Below are positions 32,919-40,605 of a stretch of DNA of 64,000 bases, piece by piece (position 1 is the stretch's first letter; each line of letters starts with the position of its first letter). Source of the DNA: Acrocarpospora macrocephala (GTDB lineage: Bacteria; Actinomycetota; Actinomycetes; Streptosporangiales; Streptosporangiaceae); the NCBI RefSeq assembly GCF_009687865.1, contig NZ_BLAE01000006.1:1-64000 (forward strand), given 5' to 3'. Below the pieces are notes generated by a model. The model did no database searches. It was not told where the DNA came from and saw nothing but the letters and a program-made list of their open reading frames with translations. The position numbers and the translations under genes are program-made.

Positions 32919-33683
32919 TCAAGCCGTCGCTTCGATGGCGTCCCTGCGCGTCACCGCCAGGTAGCTTACGAACACCAGGATCGTGGCCAGGAAGAGCCCG
33001 CTGGTGGCAACCGTACCCAACCCCAGGCCGCCGTCCTCCGTCGGCTGGGCCAGATAGTCGCCCAGGGAGGCGCCGAGCGGGCGGGTGAGGATGTAGGCGA
33101 TCCAGAACGTGGCGACCCCGTTGGCGCGCAGGCCGAATCGTGCGCCCGCGACTATCGCGATCAGCACGGCGAAGATGATCGCCGAAGGCAGGTAACCGAG
33201 TCCGAGCTGTTCGGCCGCCAGGTCCCCGGCCGCGGTGCCGAGCGCGAAGGTGAACAGGATCGCCAGCCAGTAGAAGGCCTCCCGGCGCATCGTGTAGATC
33301 GTGTGGATGGACAGGGTCCGCTCGCTGGCGTACCAGGTGGCGAACGTCAGCGCCAGCGCGACGCCGAACATGACGGTCGTCACCTCCAGCGAGACGCCGA
33401 AGTTGTCGATCAGGCTGTCGGTGATCAGCGTGCCGACGATGCTGATCAGCACCACGGCCAGCCAGTAGACGGCGGGCAGGTACCGCCTGGCCCGGAACTG
33501 GGCGTAGATGACGACGATCAGCAGGGCGCCCATGACGAGCGTGGTGTTCGTGAGGCCCAGCCCCAGGTTCACATTCAGGAAGTCGGCCGCGGTCTCCCCC
33601 ACCGTCGTGCACAGGACCTTGATAATCCAGAAGTAGAGGGTGACTTCGGGAACCTTGTTGAGCGTGCGTGTGGTGATGTCCAT
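32919..33683 (-). CDS. COG4705-type multi-pass membrane protein
   Basis: Membrane protein of 254 residues with about eight helices arranged as two similar halves. KVPEVTLYFWIIKVLCTTVGETAADFL at the start (region about 9-35) and WIAYILTRPLGASLGDYLAQP near the end mirror each other, with the GETAAD and GASLGD motifs repeated. This matches a family of uncharacterised membrane-anchored proteins in bacteria. ATG at 33683 follows GAGGG. It lies between two response-regulator genes, 12 nt upstream of the OmpR regulator, so it may share the operon and signal. Confidence 0.78.
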   Translation of the reverse strand: MDITTRTLNKVPEVTLYFWIIKVLCTTVGETAADFLNVNLGLGLTNTTLVMGALLIVVIYAQFRARRYLPAVYWLAVVLISIVGTLITDSLIDNFGVSLEVTTVMFGVALALTFATWYASERTLSIHTIYTMRREAFYWLAILFTFALGTAAGDLAAEQLGLGYLPSAIIFAVLIAIVAGARFGLRANGVATFWIAYILTRPLGASLGDYLAQPTEDGGLGLGTVATSGLFLATILVFVSYLAVTRRDAIEATA

Positions 33684-33737
33684 GCGGGGACCCTCACACG
33701 GATCACCTGGACACAACCTGACCGCGTGCGCCGGGGC

Positions 33738-34427
33738 TCAGGCGTCGGGCTCGTAGCGGTAGCCGCGCCCGCGGACCGTGGTGATCCGTCGTGGGTCTTC
33801 GCCGTAGTCGGACAGCTTGCGGCGCAGCGCGAAGACGTGGACGTCGAGGGTCTTGGTGGGGCCGAACCAGTTCTCGTCCCACACCTCGTCCATCAGCTGC
33901 TCGCGCGTCACGACCTCACCGGCCCGCCCGGCCAGTGCCACCAGCAGGTCGAACTCCTTCGGGCGCAGGGCGATCTCGGCTCCGGCCAGGTAGGCACGGC
34001 GGCCCAGCAGATCCAGGCGCAGCCGGCCCACGGTGACCGTACGATCCTCCGGGGGCGCAGCCTGGCGGCGCAGGTGCGCCCGCAGCCGGGCCAGGAGTTC
34101 GGTCAGCCGGAACGGCTTGGTCAGGTAGTCGTCGGCGCCCGCGTCCAGGGCCATCACCACGTCGAACTCCTGCGTCCGCGCGGTCAGAACCACGATCACG
34201 GCGGATGGCAGAACCGCGCGCAGCCGCCGGCATACCGTCACGCCGTCGACGTCGGGCAGGCCGAGGTCGAGCAGCACGAGGTCCGGTGCGGCGGCCTCGG
34301 CCTCGGCCATCGCCAGCCGCCCTTCGGGAGCCAGCGCCACCTCGTAACCCTGTACGGCGAGCGCTTGAACGAGCTCGTCCCCGATGATCGGGTCGTCCTC
34401 CACCACCAACAGCCGCGCCGAGGTCAT
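33738..34427 (-). CDS. OmpR-family response regulator, kinase not adjacent
   Basis: Regulator of 229 residues. Receiver: VVEDDPIIGDEL, VLLDLGLPDVDG, VLTARTQ, DDYLTKPF. Winged helix: LRPKEFDLLVALAGRAGEVVTREQL, WDENWFGPTKTLDVHVFALRRKL (region), TTVRGRGYRYEP. The WFGPTKTLDVHV wing is typical of regulators that pair with SHQLRT kinases, so the kinase at 29596 is a likely partner although 2.8 kb and another two-component pair separate them. Its start overlaps the upstream gene's stop (ATGA, 34424-34427). Confidence 0.92.
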   Translation of the reverse strand: MTSARLLVVEDDPIIGDELVQALAVQGYEVALAPEGRLAMAEAEAAAPDLVLLDLGLPDVDGVTVCRRLRAVLPSAVIVVLTARTQEFDVVMALDAGADDYLTKPFRLTELLARLRAHLRRQAAPPEDRTVTVGRLRLDLLGRRAYLAGAEIALRPKEFDLLVALAGRAGEVVTREQLMDEVWDENWFGPTKTLDVHVFALRRKLSDYGEDPRRITTVRGRGYRYEPDA

Positions 34428-35194
34428 GTCTCGATCGTAGATAACGGGCCGGTTGCCTGGGCCGAGGCGTGCCCTTCACTGCGGAATAACGCGTACGCCG
34501 CTTCTCGGACGGCGATGTCTTTCACCTTGTCGATGAACTCATCCGGAGTATCGCCGCACAATTTCTTGAGAGCGGCGGAGGAGTCGAGGAGGCGGGCGAT
34601 CAACTCTCGCTGGCTCTCGAGCGGGTAGGGCACACCATCGGCCCCGGCGAGACAGCCGTGCTTGCCGACGTAGATGTGGCAACCCCGAAGCCGTACGCCC
34701 GAAACGAGCGTCACCGGATGGATGTCGTCGGGCACGAGACGCCGGTCGTAGTTGGGTTCGGAGGCGTCCAGGACCTCGATCTGTGCGTCGTCCAGCCACA
34801 GCACGAACAAGCGGGAGACCACGCCGGGCACGGTCACGGGGACGGCGGGCAGGTAGCCGTACTTGTTGATATGGGCGGACACGCCCGGCGCGATGCCGTG
34901 CACGTTGGCCAGCGTCAAGGGGATCACTGGCCGAACCTGCTGGTTGACGAACTTCCGGTAGAGCTGGCCGGGGGCAGCGTTGGATCCCACGGCGATCACG
35001 CGGTGGCGCTGGTCGAGGGGTTCGGCGCCGAGACGGGCAAGGTGCTCGTCGAGCCGTACCCCATCCTCTTCTCCGCCGAGAGTCCAGGCAGCCGCCGGCT
35101 CCCCACCAACCGCGCGAAGCGGGACATAGCGATCCCCGGAGAAGACGCCTGATGTCGGGGGTAAGCGTCCCGGATAGGTGAGCGGGTGCGTCAT
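34424..35194 (-). CDS. Hypothetical protein, possible gamma-glutamylcyclotransferase-like fold
   Basis: Soluble protein of 256 residues. VIAVGSNAAPGQLYRKF resembles the GSN substrate loop of GGCT/AIG2-like proteins, and LDDAQIEVLDASEPNYDRRLV resembles their LD..EP..Y.R segment. This is a motif resemblance only. ATG 35194 was chosen for GAGGA upstream; the frame is open to 35245. The stop overlaps the response regulator start, so expression is coupled to a transcription regulator, which is unusual for such a protein. The 178-bp gap to the next gene (35195-35372) contains no riboswitch I can recognise. Confidence 0.6.
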   Translation of the reverse strand: MTHPLTYPGRLPPTSGVFSGDRYVPLRAVGGEPAAAWTLGGEEDGVRLDEHLARLGAEPLDQRHRVIAVGSNAAPGQLYRKFVNQQVRPVIPLTLANVHGIAPGVSAHINKYGYLPAVPVTVPGVVSRLFVLWLDDAQIEVLDASEPNYDRRLVPDDIHPVTLVSGVRLRGCHIYVGKHGCLAGADGVPYPLESQRELIARLLDSSAALKKLCGDTPDEFIDKVKDIAVREAAYALFRSEGHASAQATGPLSTIET

Positions 35195-35372
35195 CGGATC
35201 CTCAGCGAACAGTTCGGCTAAACCACGTTCGGGGGGAGTCAACACGCCTCCAGTTTGTCGCGCCTGCGGCGCGCGTACCCACCAAAGCCCCAGGCCAGCC
35301 CGATCTGGTATCTTGATGGAGATTTCCCTACAATCCCGACATGAAATACCTGCTTAGCCACGGAGACCCCCG

Positions 35373-36392
35373 ATGAAACTGCACCACGCCCTCGCGACCC
35401 TCACCACCGCATCTCTCCTCGTCGCCGGGCTGGTCTCCTGCGGCGGTGACCCGAGCGACCAGACCACCGCCGAGGGTTCCGCCGCGCCGCTCCGCAAGAT
35501 CCAGGTCTCCCTGGACTGGACGCCGAACACCAACCACACCGGTCTGTACGTGGCCAAGGCCAAGGGCTTCTACGCCAAGCACGGGCTGGACGTCGAGATC
35601 ATCCAGCCGGGCGACGCAGACCCCTCCGCCCTGGTCGCCGCCGACAAAGTCCCCTTCGCGGTCGGTTATCAGGAGGCACTGACCCAGGCGCGCTCGCAGG
35701 GCGCCCCGCTGGTCTCCATCGCCGCGATCATCCAGCACAACACCTCCGGCTTCGCCTCGCCCAAGGACCGCGCGCTCACCAGCCCCGCCCAGTACGCCGG
35801 CAAGACCTACGGCTCCTTCGGCGGCCCCATCGAGGAACCCCTGCTCAAGACGATCGTCAAGGCCGACGGTGGCGACCCGGCCACGATCAAGACGGTCAGC
35901 GTGGGCAACGCCGACTTCTTCGCCGCCACCAAGAAGGGCATCGACTTCACGTGGATCTTCTATGCCTGGACGGGCATCGAAGCCGAGCTCCGCGGCGAGC
36001 CGGTCAACATCCAGTACGTCAAGGACTACGACAAGGCACTCGACTTCTACACGCCGATCCTCATCACCAACGAGACGCGGATCAGCAAGGACCCCGAACT
36101 CGTCAAGCAGTTCCTCGCCGCGACCTCCGAGGGCTACACCTACGCCGCCGCCAACGCCGCCGAGTCCGCCGATATCCTGCTGGCCGCCGCACCGGATCTG
36201 GACGCCGAACTAGTGAAGAAGAGCCAGGAATGGCTCAGCCCGCGGTACCAGGACGACGCGCCGCGCTGGGGCCAGCAGAACCCGCAGATCTGGTCGGACT
36301 TCTCGGCCTGGCTGTTCCAGCAGAAGGTGCTCACCGTCGAGGTGGACTCGGCCAAGGCGTTCACGAACGACTTCCTGCCCGCGAATGGCTGA
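35373..36392 (+). CDS. ABC importer solute-binding lipoprotein (NMT1/THI5-like)
   Basis: Extracytoplasmic binding protein of 339 residues with a lipoprotein signal (lipobox LVSCGG). The domain shows VSLDWTPNTNHTGLYVAKAKGFYAKHGLDVEI, PFAVGYQEALTQAR, and TYGSFGGPIEEPLLKTIV (as regions), typical of the NMT1/SsuA/ThiY group that binds taurine, sulfonates, nitrate or thiamine precursors. First gene of a tightly packed plus-strand operon; overlaps the permease by 8 bp. GGAG precedes the ATG. Neighbouring rhodanese and DszA/NtaA-like monooxygenase favour a sulfur compound; a thiamine pyrimidine remains possible. Confidence 0.9.
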   Translation: MKLHHALATLTTASLLVAGLVSCGGDPSDQTTAEGSAAPLRKIQVSLDWTPNTNHTGLYVAKAKGFYAKHGLDVEIIQPGDADPSALVAADKVPFAVGYQEALTQARSQGAPLVSIAAIIQHNTSGFASPKDRALTSPAQYAGKTYGSFGGPIEEPLLKTIVKADGGDPATIKTVSVGNADFFAATKKGIDFTWIFYAWTGIEAELRGEPVNIQYVKDYDKALDFYTPILITNETRISKDPELVKQFLAATSEGYTYAAANAAESADILLAAAPDLDAELVKKSQEWLSPRYQDDAPRWGQQNPQIWSDFSAWLFQQKVLTVEVDSAKAFTNDFLPANG

Positions 36393-37155
36393 AACGCGGA
36401 TCCGGCGCTGGGTTCCGCCCCTCGTCGCGGTCGTGCTGATCCTGACGGCCTGGCAGCTCTTCACCGTCCTGTCGGGAATCGACAGGTGGCTGCTGCCGAG
36501 CCCGGCCGACATCGTGGCGGCGGGCGGGGCCGACCGCCTCTCGCTGGCCGGCCACACGCTCGCCACCGTACGGCTGACGCTGCTCGGCTTCGCCGCGGGC
36601 GTGGCCACCGGCCTGCTCGTCGCGGTGGTGCTGCACGTCGTGCCGGTGGTGCGCGCGGCGGTCTACCCGCTGCTCGTGGTCAGCCAGAACATCCCCACGA
36701 TCGCGCTCGCCCCGCTGCTGGTGGTCTGGCTGGGTTTCGGGGTGCTGCCCAAGGTCATCGTGATCGTCCTGGTCTGCTTCTTCCCGGTCGCCGTCGCCAC
36801 GCTGGACGGCCTGGCCAGGACCGACCCGGTGACGGCGAACTACCTCCGGATGAGCGGGGCGAACCGGCGGCAGCTCTTCACCAAGCTGGAGTTCCCGAAC
36901 GCGCTTCCCGCCGTGTTCTCCGGCCTCAAGATCGCGGCGACGTACAGCGTCTTCGGCGCGATCATCTCCGAATGGCTGGGCAGCGACCAGGGCATCGGCC
37001 GTTACATGATCATTCAGAAGTCGGCCTTCCGCGCCGACCGGATGTTCGTCTCGATCGCGATCGTCGTGCTGGTCAGCCTGCTGATCTTCGGCGCGGTCGT
37101 GCTGCTGGAAAGGATTCTGGTACGTGGCCGACCCAGGCGTGACGCCCATGGCTAG
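36385..37155 (+). CDS. ABC importer permease (SsuC/TauC/ThiX type)
   Basis: Permease of 256 residues with about six helices. The cytoplasmic ATPase-coupling loop is visible as NYLRMSGANRRQLFTKLEFPNALPAVFSGL (region about 152-181, the EAA motif), with SVFGAIISEWLG after it. Overlaps both neighbours. It forms an importer with the binding protein before it and the ATPase after it. Confidence 0.92.
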   Translation: MAETRIRRWVPPLVAVVLILTAWQLFTVLSGIDRWLLPSPADIVAAGGADRLSLAGHTLATVRLTLLGFAAGVATGLLVAVVLHVVPVVRAAVYPLLVVSQNIPTIALAPLLVVWLGFGVLPKVIVIVLVCFFPVAVATLDGLARTDPVTANYLRMSGANRRQLFTKLEFPNALPAVFSGLKIAATYSVFGAIISEWLGSDQGIGRYMIIQKSAFRADRMFVSIAIVVLVSLLIFGAVVLLERILVRGRPRRDAHG

Positions 37156-37921
37156 CGCCCTCGAGGTGAGCGGCGTCTCCAAGTCCTTCCGCCGAGGGCG
37201 GGAGACGCTCCCGGTCCTGGTCGACATCTCCCTCCGCGTGGAGAACGGGGAGTTCGTGTCGATCGTGGGACCGTCGGGCGGCGGGAAGAGCACCCTGTTC
37301 CACATCGTCGGCGGGCTGCTGGCGGCCGACCAGGGAACCGTACGCGTCGGCGGGCAGGACGCCGCCGGCCGCCGCGGGCTGATCGGCTACATGCCCCAGC
37401 AGCCCGCGCTCCTCCCCTGGCGCACCATCGAGGACAACGTGGTGCTGGCCAGGGAGATCGCCGGGGAGCCACGCCGCGGGTCCAGTGCCCTCGCCCGCGA
37501 ATGGCTGGCCAAGGCCGGCCTGGACGGCTTCGCGTCGGCCTACCCGCACACCCTCTCCGGCGGCATGCAGCAGCGGGTCGCCTTCCTGCGCGCGCTGCTC
37601 AGCGACCACGAACTGCTCCTGCTGGACGAGCCGTTCAGCGCGCTGGACGCCATCCTCCGCGTCGACATGCACCGTTGGCTCCTCGACATCTGGGAGGAGA
37701 ACCGCCGCTCCATCCTGTTCATCACGCACAACGTCGAGGAGGCGCTGCTGCTGTCCTCAACCGTGTACGTGTTCACCGGGCGACCGGCCACCGTGCTGGA
37801 ACGGGTCGAGGTGCCCTTCGCCCGTCCCCGCTCCGACGAGGTGCTCGACGACCCCGAGTTCATCCGGCTGAAGCGCCGACTGACCCACCTGCTCAAACAC
37901 GATGCAAGGCAAGCGAGATGA
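37148..37921 (+). CDS. ABC importer ATPase (SsuB/TauB/ThiZ type)
   Basis: ATPase of 257 residues: Walker A VGPSGGGKSTLFHIVGG, Q-loop YMPQQPALLPWRTIEDN, signature LSGGMQQRVAFLRALL, Walker B LLLLDEPFSALDA and H-loop FITHNVEEALLLS, the last typical of nitrate/sulfonate/taurine importers. ATG 37148 overlaps the permease stop; GTG 37124 with AAAGG upstream would add eight residues and cannot be excluded. The stop overlaps the next start (ATGA). Confidence 0.93.
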   Translation: MASALEVSGVSKSFRRGRETLPVLVDISLRVENGEFVSIVGPSGGGKSTLFHIVGGLLAADQGTVRVGGQDAAGRRGLIGYMPQQPALLPWRTIEDNVVLAREIAGEPRRGSSALAREWLAKAGLDGFASAYPHTLSGGMQQRVAFLRALLSDHELLLLDEPFSALDAILRVDMHRWLLDIWEENRRSILFITHNVEEALLLSSTVYVFTGRPATVLERVEVPFARPRSDEVLDDPEFIRLKRRLTHLLKHDARQAR

Positions 37922-38838
37922 CCCACCTGCGCGTAATGCTGGAGTATTTCCATCCATGGACCAACGCGGCCGGTTTCTACGTCGCCAGTAGCGCGGGGTG
38001 GTACCGCGAGGCCGGTTTCGACGTCGAGATCACCGTGCATGACCCACTGCGCGGCGACACGCTGGCCCACCTGTCGCGCGGCGAGGCGCACTTCGGCGTC
38101 TTCCCGACCAACCGCCTGCTCGTACGGCACGCGGCGGGCGAGGACCTGACGGCCGTCGCGGCGATCAACCATCGCGGCATGGAGACCATCCAGACCGTCA
38201 CCGGGCTCGGCATCGAGCGCCCGCGCGACCTGGCCGGGAAGCGGCTCGCGCTCAACCCGACCCCCCGCGGCGTGGCCATGGTCCGCCACCTCGTGACCGC
38301 GGACGGCGGCGATGCGGACTCCCTCGTCCTGGTGAACAGTGGTTCCCGCGAGCTCAGCGTCGACGACATCGCGGCGGGCGAGGTCGACGCCACGTTCGGC
38401 GGATACTGGGCGTGGGACGCTCTCATGGGCGACCTGCCTCGGGACCGGAGGGTGCTGTGGCCGGTCGACGAGATCGGCGTGCCGCCGTACCACAGCTACC
38501 TGCTGGGCGTCGGACTCGCGCTGCGGGACGAGGCGGAGCTGATCCGGGACTTCCTGGCGGTCACCGAACGCGGATACCGCACGGCCATCGAGGACCCGGG
38601 CCTGGCTCTGGCGATCCTGGACCGGGTGATCCCGTACTTCCCCCGGAAGCTGCTGTCCCGCTCGCTCGAACTCATCGCGCCCACCTGGACGCACGGCGGC
38701 CGATGGGGTGAGATCCAGGACGAGCTCATGCGATCGTACGCCGACTGGCTGGCCGCCAACGGCGTGCTCGCCACGGCCGACGGCTGGGCGGACGCCGTCC
38801 GGACCGATCTCCTGCCGGATTCGGCGGCCTCCCGATGA
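37918..38838 (+). CDS. Second NMT1/SsuA-like solute-binding-type protein lacking a signal peptide
   Basis: Protein of 306 residues with the same fold as import binding proteins (MLEYFHPWTNAAGFYVASSAGWYREAGFDVEI region, HFGVFPTNRLLVRHA, DLAGKRLALNPTPRGVAM, ATFGGYWAWDALMGD). It begins directly MTHLRVMLEYFHP with no signal peptide or lipobox, and its ATG overlaps the ATPase stop, which fixes the start. A cytoplasmic member would not serve uptake directly; it could bind the imported compound, act as an enzyme like the THI5 group, or be exported by another route. The role is unknown. Confidence 0.82.
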   Translation: MTHLRVMLEYFHPWTNAAGFYVASSAGWYREAGFDVEITVHDPLRGDTLAHLSRGEAHFGVFPTNRLLVRHAAGEDLTAVAAINHRGMETIQTVTGLGIERPRDLAGKRLALNPTPRGVAMVRHLVTADGGDADSLVLVNSGSRELSVDDIAAGEVDATFGGYWAWDALMGDLPRDRRVLWPVDEIGVPPYHSYLLGVGLALRDEAELIRDFLAVTERGYRTAIEDPGLALAILDRVIPYFPRKLLSRSLELIAPTWTHGGRWGEIQDELMRSYADWLAANGVLATADGWADAVRTDLLPDSAASR

Positions 38839-39683
38839 CCGGGCCTCTCGTCGATCCGGCCTGGCTCGCCGAACGAGACGGCCTCGTCGTGCTGGACGCC
38901 ACCGTGGTGCTTCCGGCTCCCCGCCATGACGGGGATCACCGGTCCTCCTCGGGGCGGGACGGGTGGGCGCGGGAGCACATTCCCGGCTCGGTCCACGCCG
39001 ACCTGCTGCACGATCTCAGCGATCCCGGCTCGCCGTGGCATTTCGCCCGGCCGGCTCCCGACGTCCTGGCCGAACGGCTGGGCGGGCTCGGCGTCGCCGA
39101 CGGGACCACGGTGGTGGCGTACGACACGGCCGGGGGGCTGTGGGCTGCGCGGTTGTGGTGGCTGCTCCGCTGGATAGGGGTCGACGCCCACGTGCTCGAC
39201 GGTGGCCTGCGGGCCTGGCGCGACGCCGGGCTTCCCACCGCGGCGGGGCTCGCGACCACGACACCCGGGTCGCTGACGCCACGCCCGCGAAACGGATACT
39301 GGGTCGGCAAGGACGATCTGGTCTCCTGGTCGGAGGGCGCCGTGGCGGCGACGGTGGTGTGCGCGCTGTCCCCCGAGACGTTCCGCGGCGAAGTGCCGTC
39401 CAGGTACGCCCGGCGCGGCCACATCCCCGGCAGCGCCAACGTGCCCGCGCGCGGCCTGACCGGCCCGGACGGCAGATACCTTCCGGCTGGGGAACTGCGC
39501 GCGGCGACCGCGGACCTCGGGGAAGGCCCGGTCTGGATCTACTGCGGCGGAGGGATCTCCGCCGCCAGTCTCGCGCTGGTCCTGACCCTGCTGGGCCGGG
39601 ACGAGGTGGCGATCTACGACGGTTCCCTGGAGGAGTGGGCCGCCGATCCGGCGCTTCCCCTGGCCGTCGGAGCACCCCGGTGA
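38835..39683 (+). CDS. Two-domain rhodanese (sulfurtransferase)
   Basis: Protein of 282 residues with tandem rhodanese domains. The N-terminal domain (VVLDATVVLP, REHIPGSVHADL, VVAYDTAGGLWAARLWWLL) lacks the active Cys. The C-terminal domain has RRGHIPGSANVPA and the catalytic Cys in VWIYCGGGISAASLAL. It should move sulfane sulfur from thiosulfate or a thiol donor to cyanide, a thiol or a protein. Start overlaps the previous stop (ATGA). Its presence supports sulfur metabolism for this operon. Confidence 0.92.
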   Translation: MTGPLVDPAWLAERDGLVVLDATVVLPAPRHDGDHRSSSGRDGWAREHIPGSVHADLLHDLSDPGSPWHFARPAPDVLAERLGGLGVADGTTVVAYDTAGGLWAARLWWLLRWIGVDAHVLDGGLRAWRDAGLPTAAGLATTTPGSLTPRPRNGYWVGKDDLVSWSEGAVAATVVCALSPETFRGEVPSRYARRGHIPGSANVPARGLTGPDGRYLPAGELRAATADLGEGPVWIYCGGGISAASLALVLTLLGRDEVAIYDGSLEEWAADPALPLAVGAPR

Positions 39684-40075
39684 CCAGGCTCTCCGACGAG
39701 GTACGGGCATTCCTCGACGCCCCCGAGTTCGCCGTCCTGGCCACCGCCGAGCCCGACGGCCGTACCCAACTGTCGGTGATGTGGGTGGGGCGCGACGGCG
39801 ACGACCTCGTGATGGCGACCAAGCGCGGCCGCCGCAAGGTGCGCAACCTCCAGCGCGACCCCAACGCCACCGTCCTGGTCTACTCCCGGACCCGGCCCAC
39901 CCGGTACGTCGAGATCAGGGGCACCGCGAAGATCACCGACGAGGACGCCCGCGCCCTCATCGACAGGCTGTCCAGGAGCTACACCGGCCGGGACCACGTG
40001 CTGGGCGACCCCGACGAGGAACGGGACCGCGTGGTCATCCGGATCACCCCCGACCGGGTCCGCCACCAGCTATGA
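39680..40075 (+). CDS. PPOX-class split-barrel F420/FMN protein
   Basis: Protein of 131 residues: SDEVRAFLDAPEFAVLATAEPDGRTQLSVMWVGRDGD region, MATKRGRRKVRNLQRDPNATVLVYS, and RYVEIRGTAKITDEDA. This is the pattern of small PPOX-class F420-dependent reductases of actinobacteria. GTG start overlaps the rhodanese stop. Possible redox partner in the operon; substrate unknown. Confidence 0.88.
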   Translation: MTRLSDEVRAFLDAPEFAVLATAEPDGRTQLSVMWVGRDGDDLVMATKRGRRKVRNLQRDPNATVLVYSRTRPTRYVEIRGTAKITDEDARALIDRLSRSYTGRDHVLGDPDEERDRVVIRITPDRVRHQL

Positions 40076-40599
40076 AGCAGGCCGACGAGATAGCGGCGTG
40101 GCTGCGGGAGCGCCCCGCGCGGGCCGGGCGCACCCGCGTGCTCGCCGTGGAAGGACGCTCCGGATCGGGCAAATCCACTCTCGCTGACGAACTGGGCGCA
40201 CCCGTGGTGCGGATGGACAACCTCTACCCCGGCTGGGACGGCCTGACGGCCGGGATCGACGCGCTGGTCGAATGGGTGCTCCGTCCCCTCGGCGCGGGAC
40301 TGCCCGCCCGGTGGCGGCGATACGACTGGCACCGGGGCGAGTACGCCGAATGGCACGACGTGCCGACCACCGACACGCTCGTCGTCGAGGGCGTCGGCTC
40401 CGGCGCGCGCCCGGCCGCGCCGTACCTGAGCGGCCTGATCTGGATGGAGGCCGCCGACGCGACCCGCAGGTCCCGGGCACTGGCCCGGGACGGCGACCTC
40501 TACACCCCCCACTGGACCCGCTGGGCGAGCCAGGAGGAGCGCTACTACGCGCTCGACGACGTCCGCTCCCGCGCGGACCTGACGATCATCACGGATTGA
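40072..40599 (+). CDS. P-loop kinase-like protein (uridine kinase-like)
   Basis: Protein of 175 residues with Walker A EGRSGSGKSTLADEL, followed by VVRMDNLYPGWDGL and DTLVVEGVGSGARPAAPYL, and an arginine-rich lid (DATRRSRALARDGD). This arrangement is typical of small nucleoside or metabolite kinases. Start overlaps the split-barrel stop (ATGA). Substrate unknown. Confidence 0.83.
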   Translation: MKQADEIAAWLRERPARAGRTRVLAVEGRSGSGKSTLADELGAPVVRMDNLYPGWDGLTAGIDALVEWVLRPLGAGLPARWRRYDWHRGEYAEWHDVPTTDTLVVEGVGSGARPAAPYLSGLIWMEAADATRRSRALARDGDLYTPHWTRWASQEERYYALDDVRSRADLTIITD

Positions 40600-40605
40600 G
40601 GAACC

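Noticed and set aside
35195-35372. TPP riboswitch before the THI5-like binding protein
   Set aside because: I looked for the conserved CTGAGA and ACCTGATCTGG...TACCAGCGTAGGGA blocks. Only a partial GATCTGG is present, without the rest, so a riboswitch is not supported.
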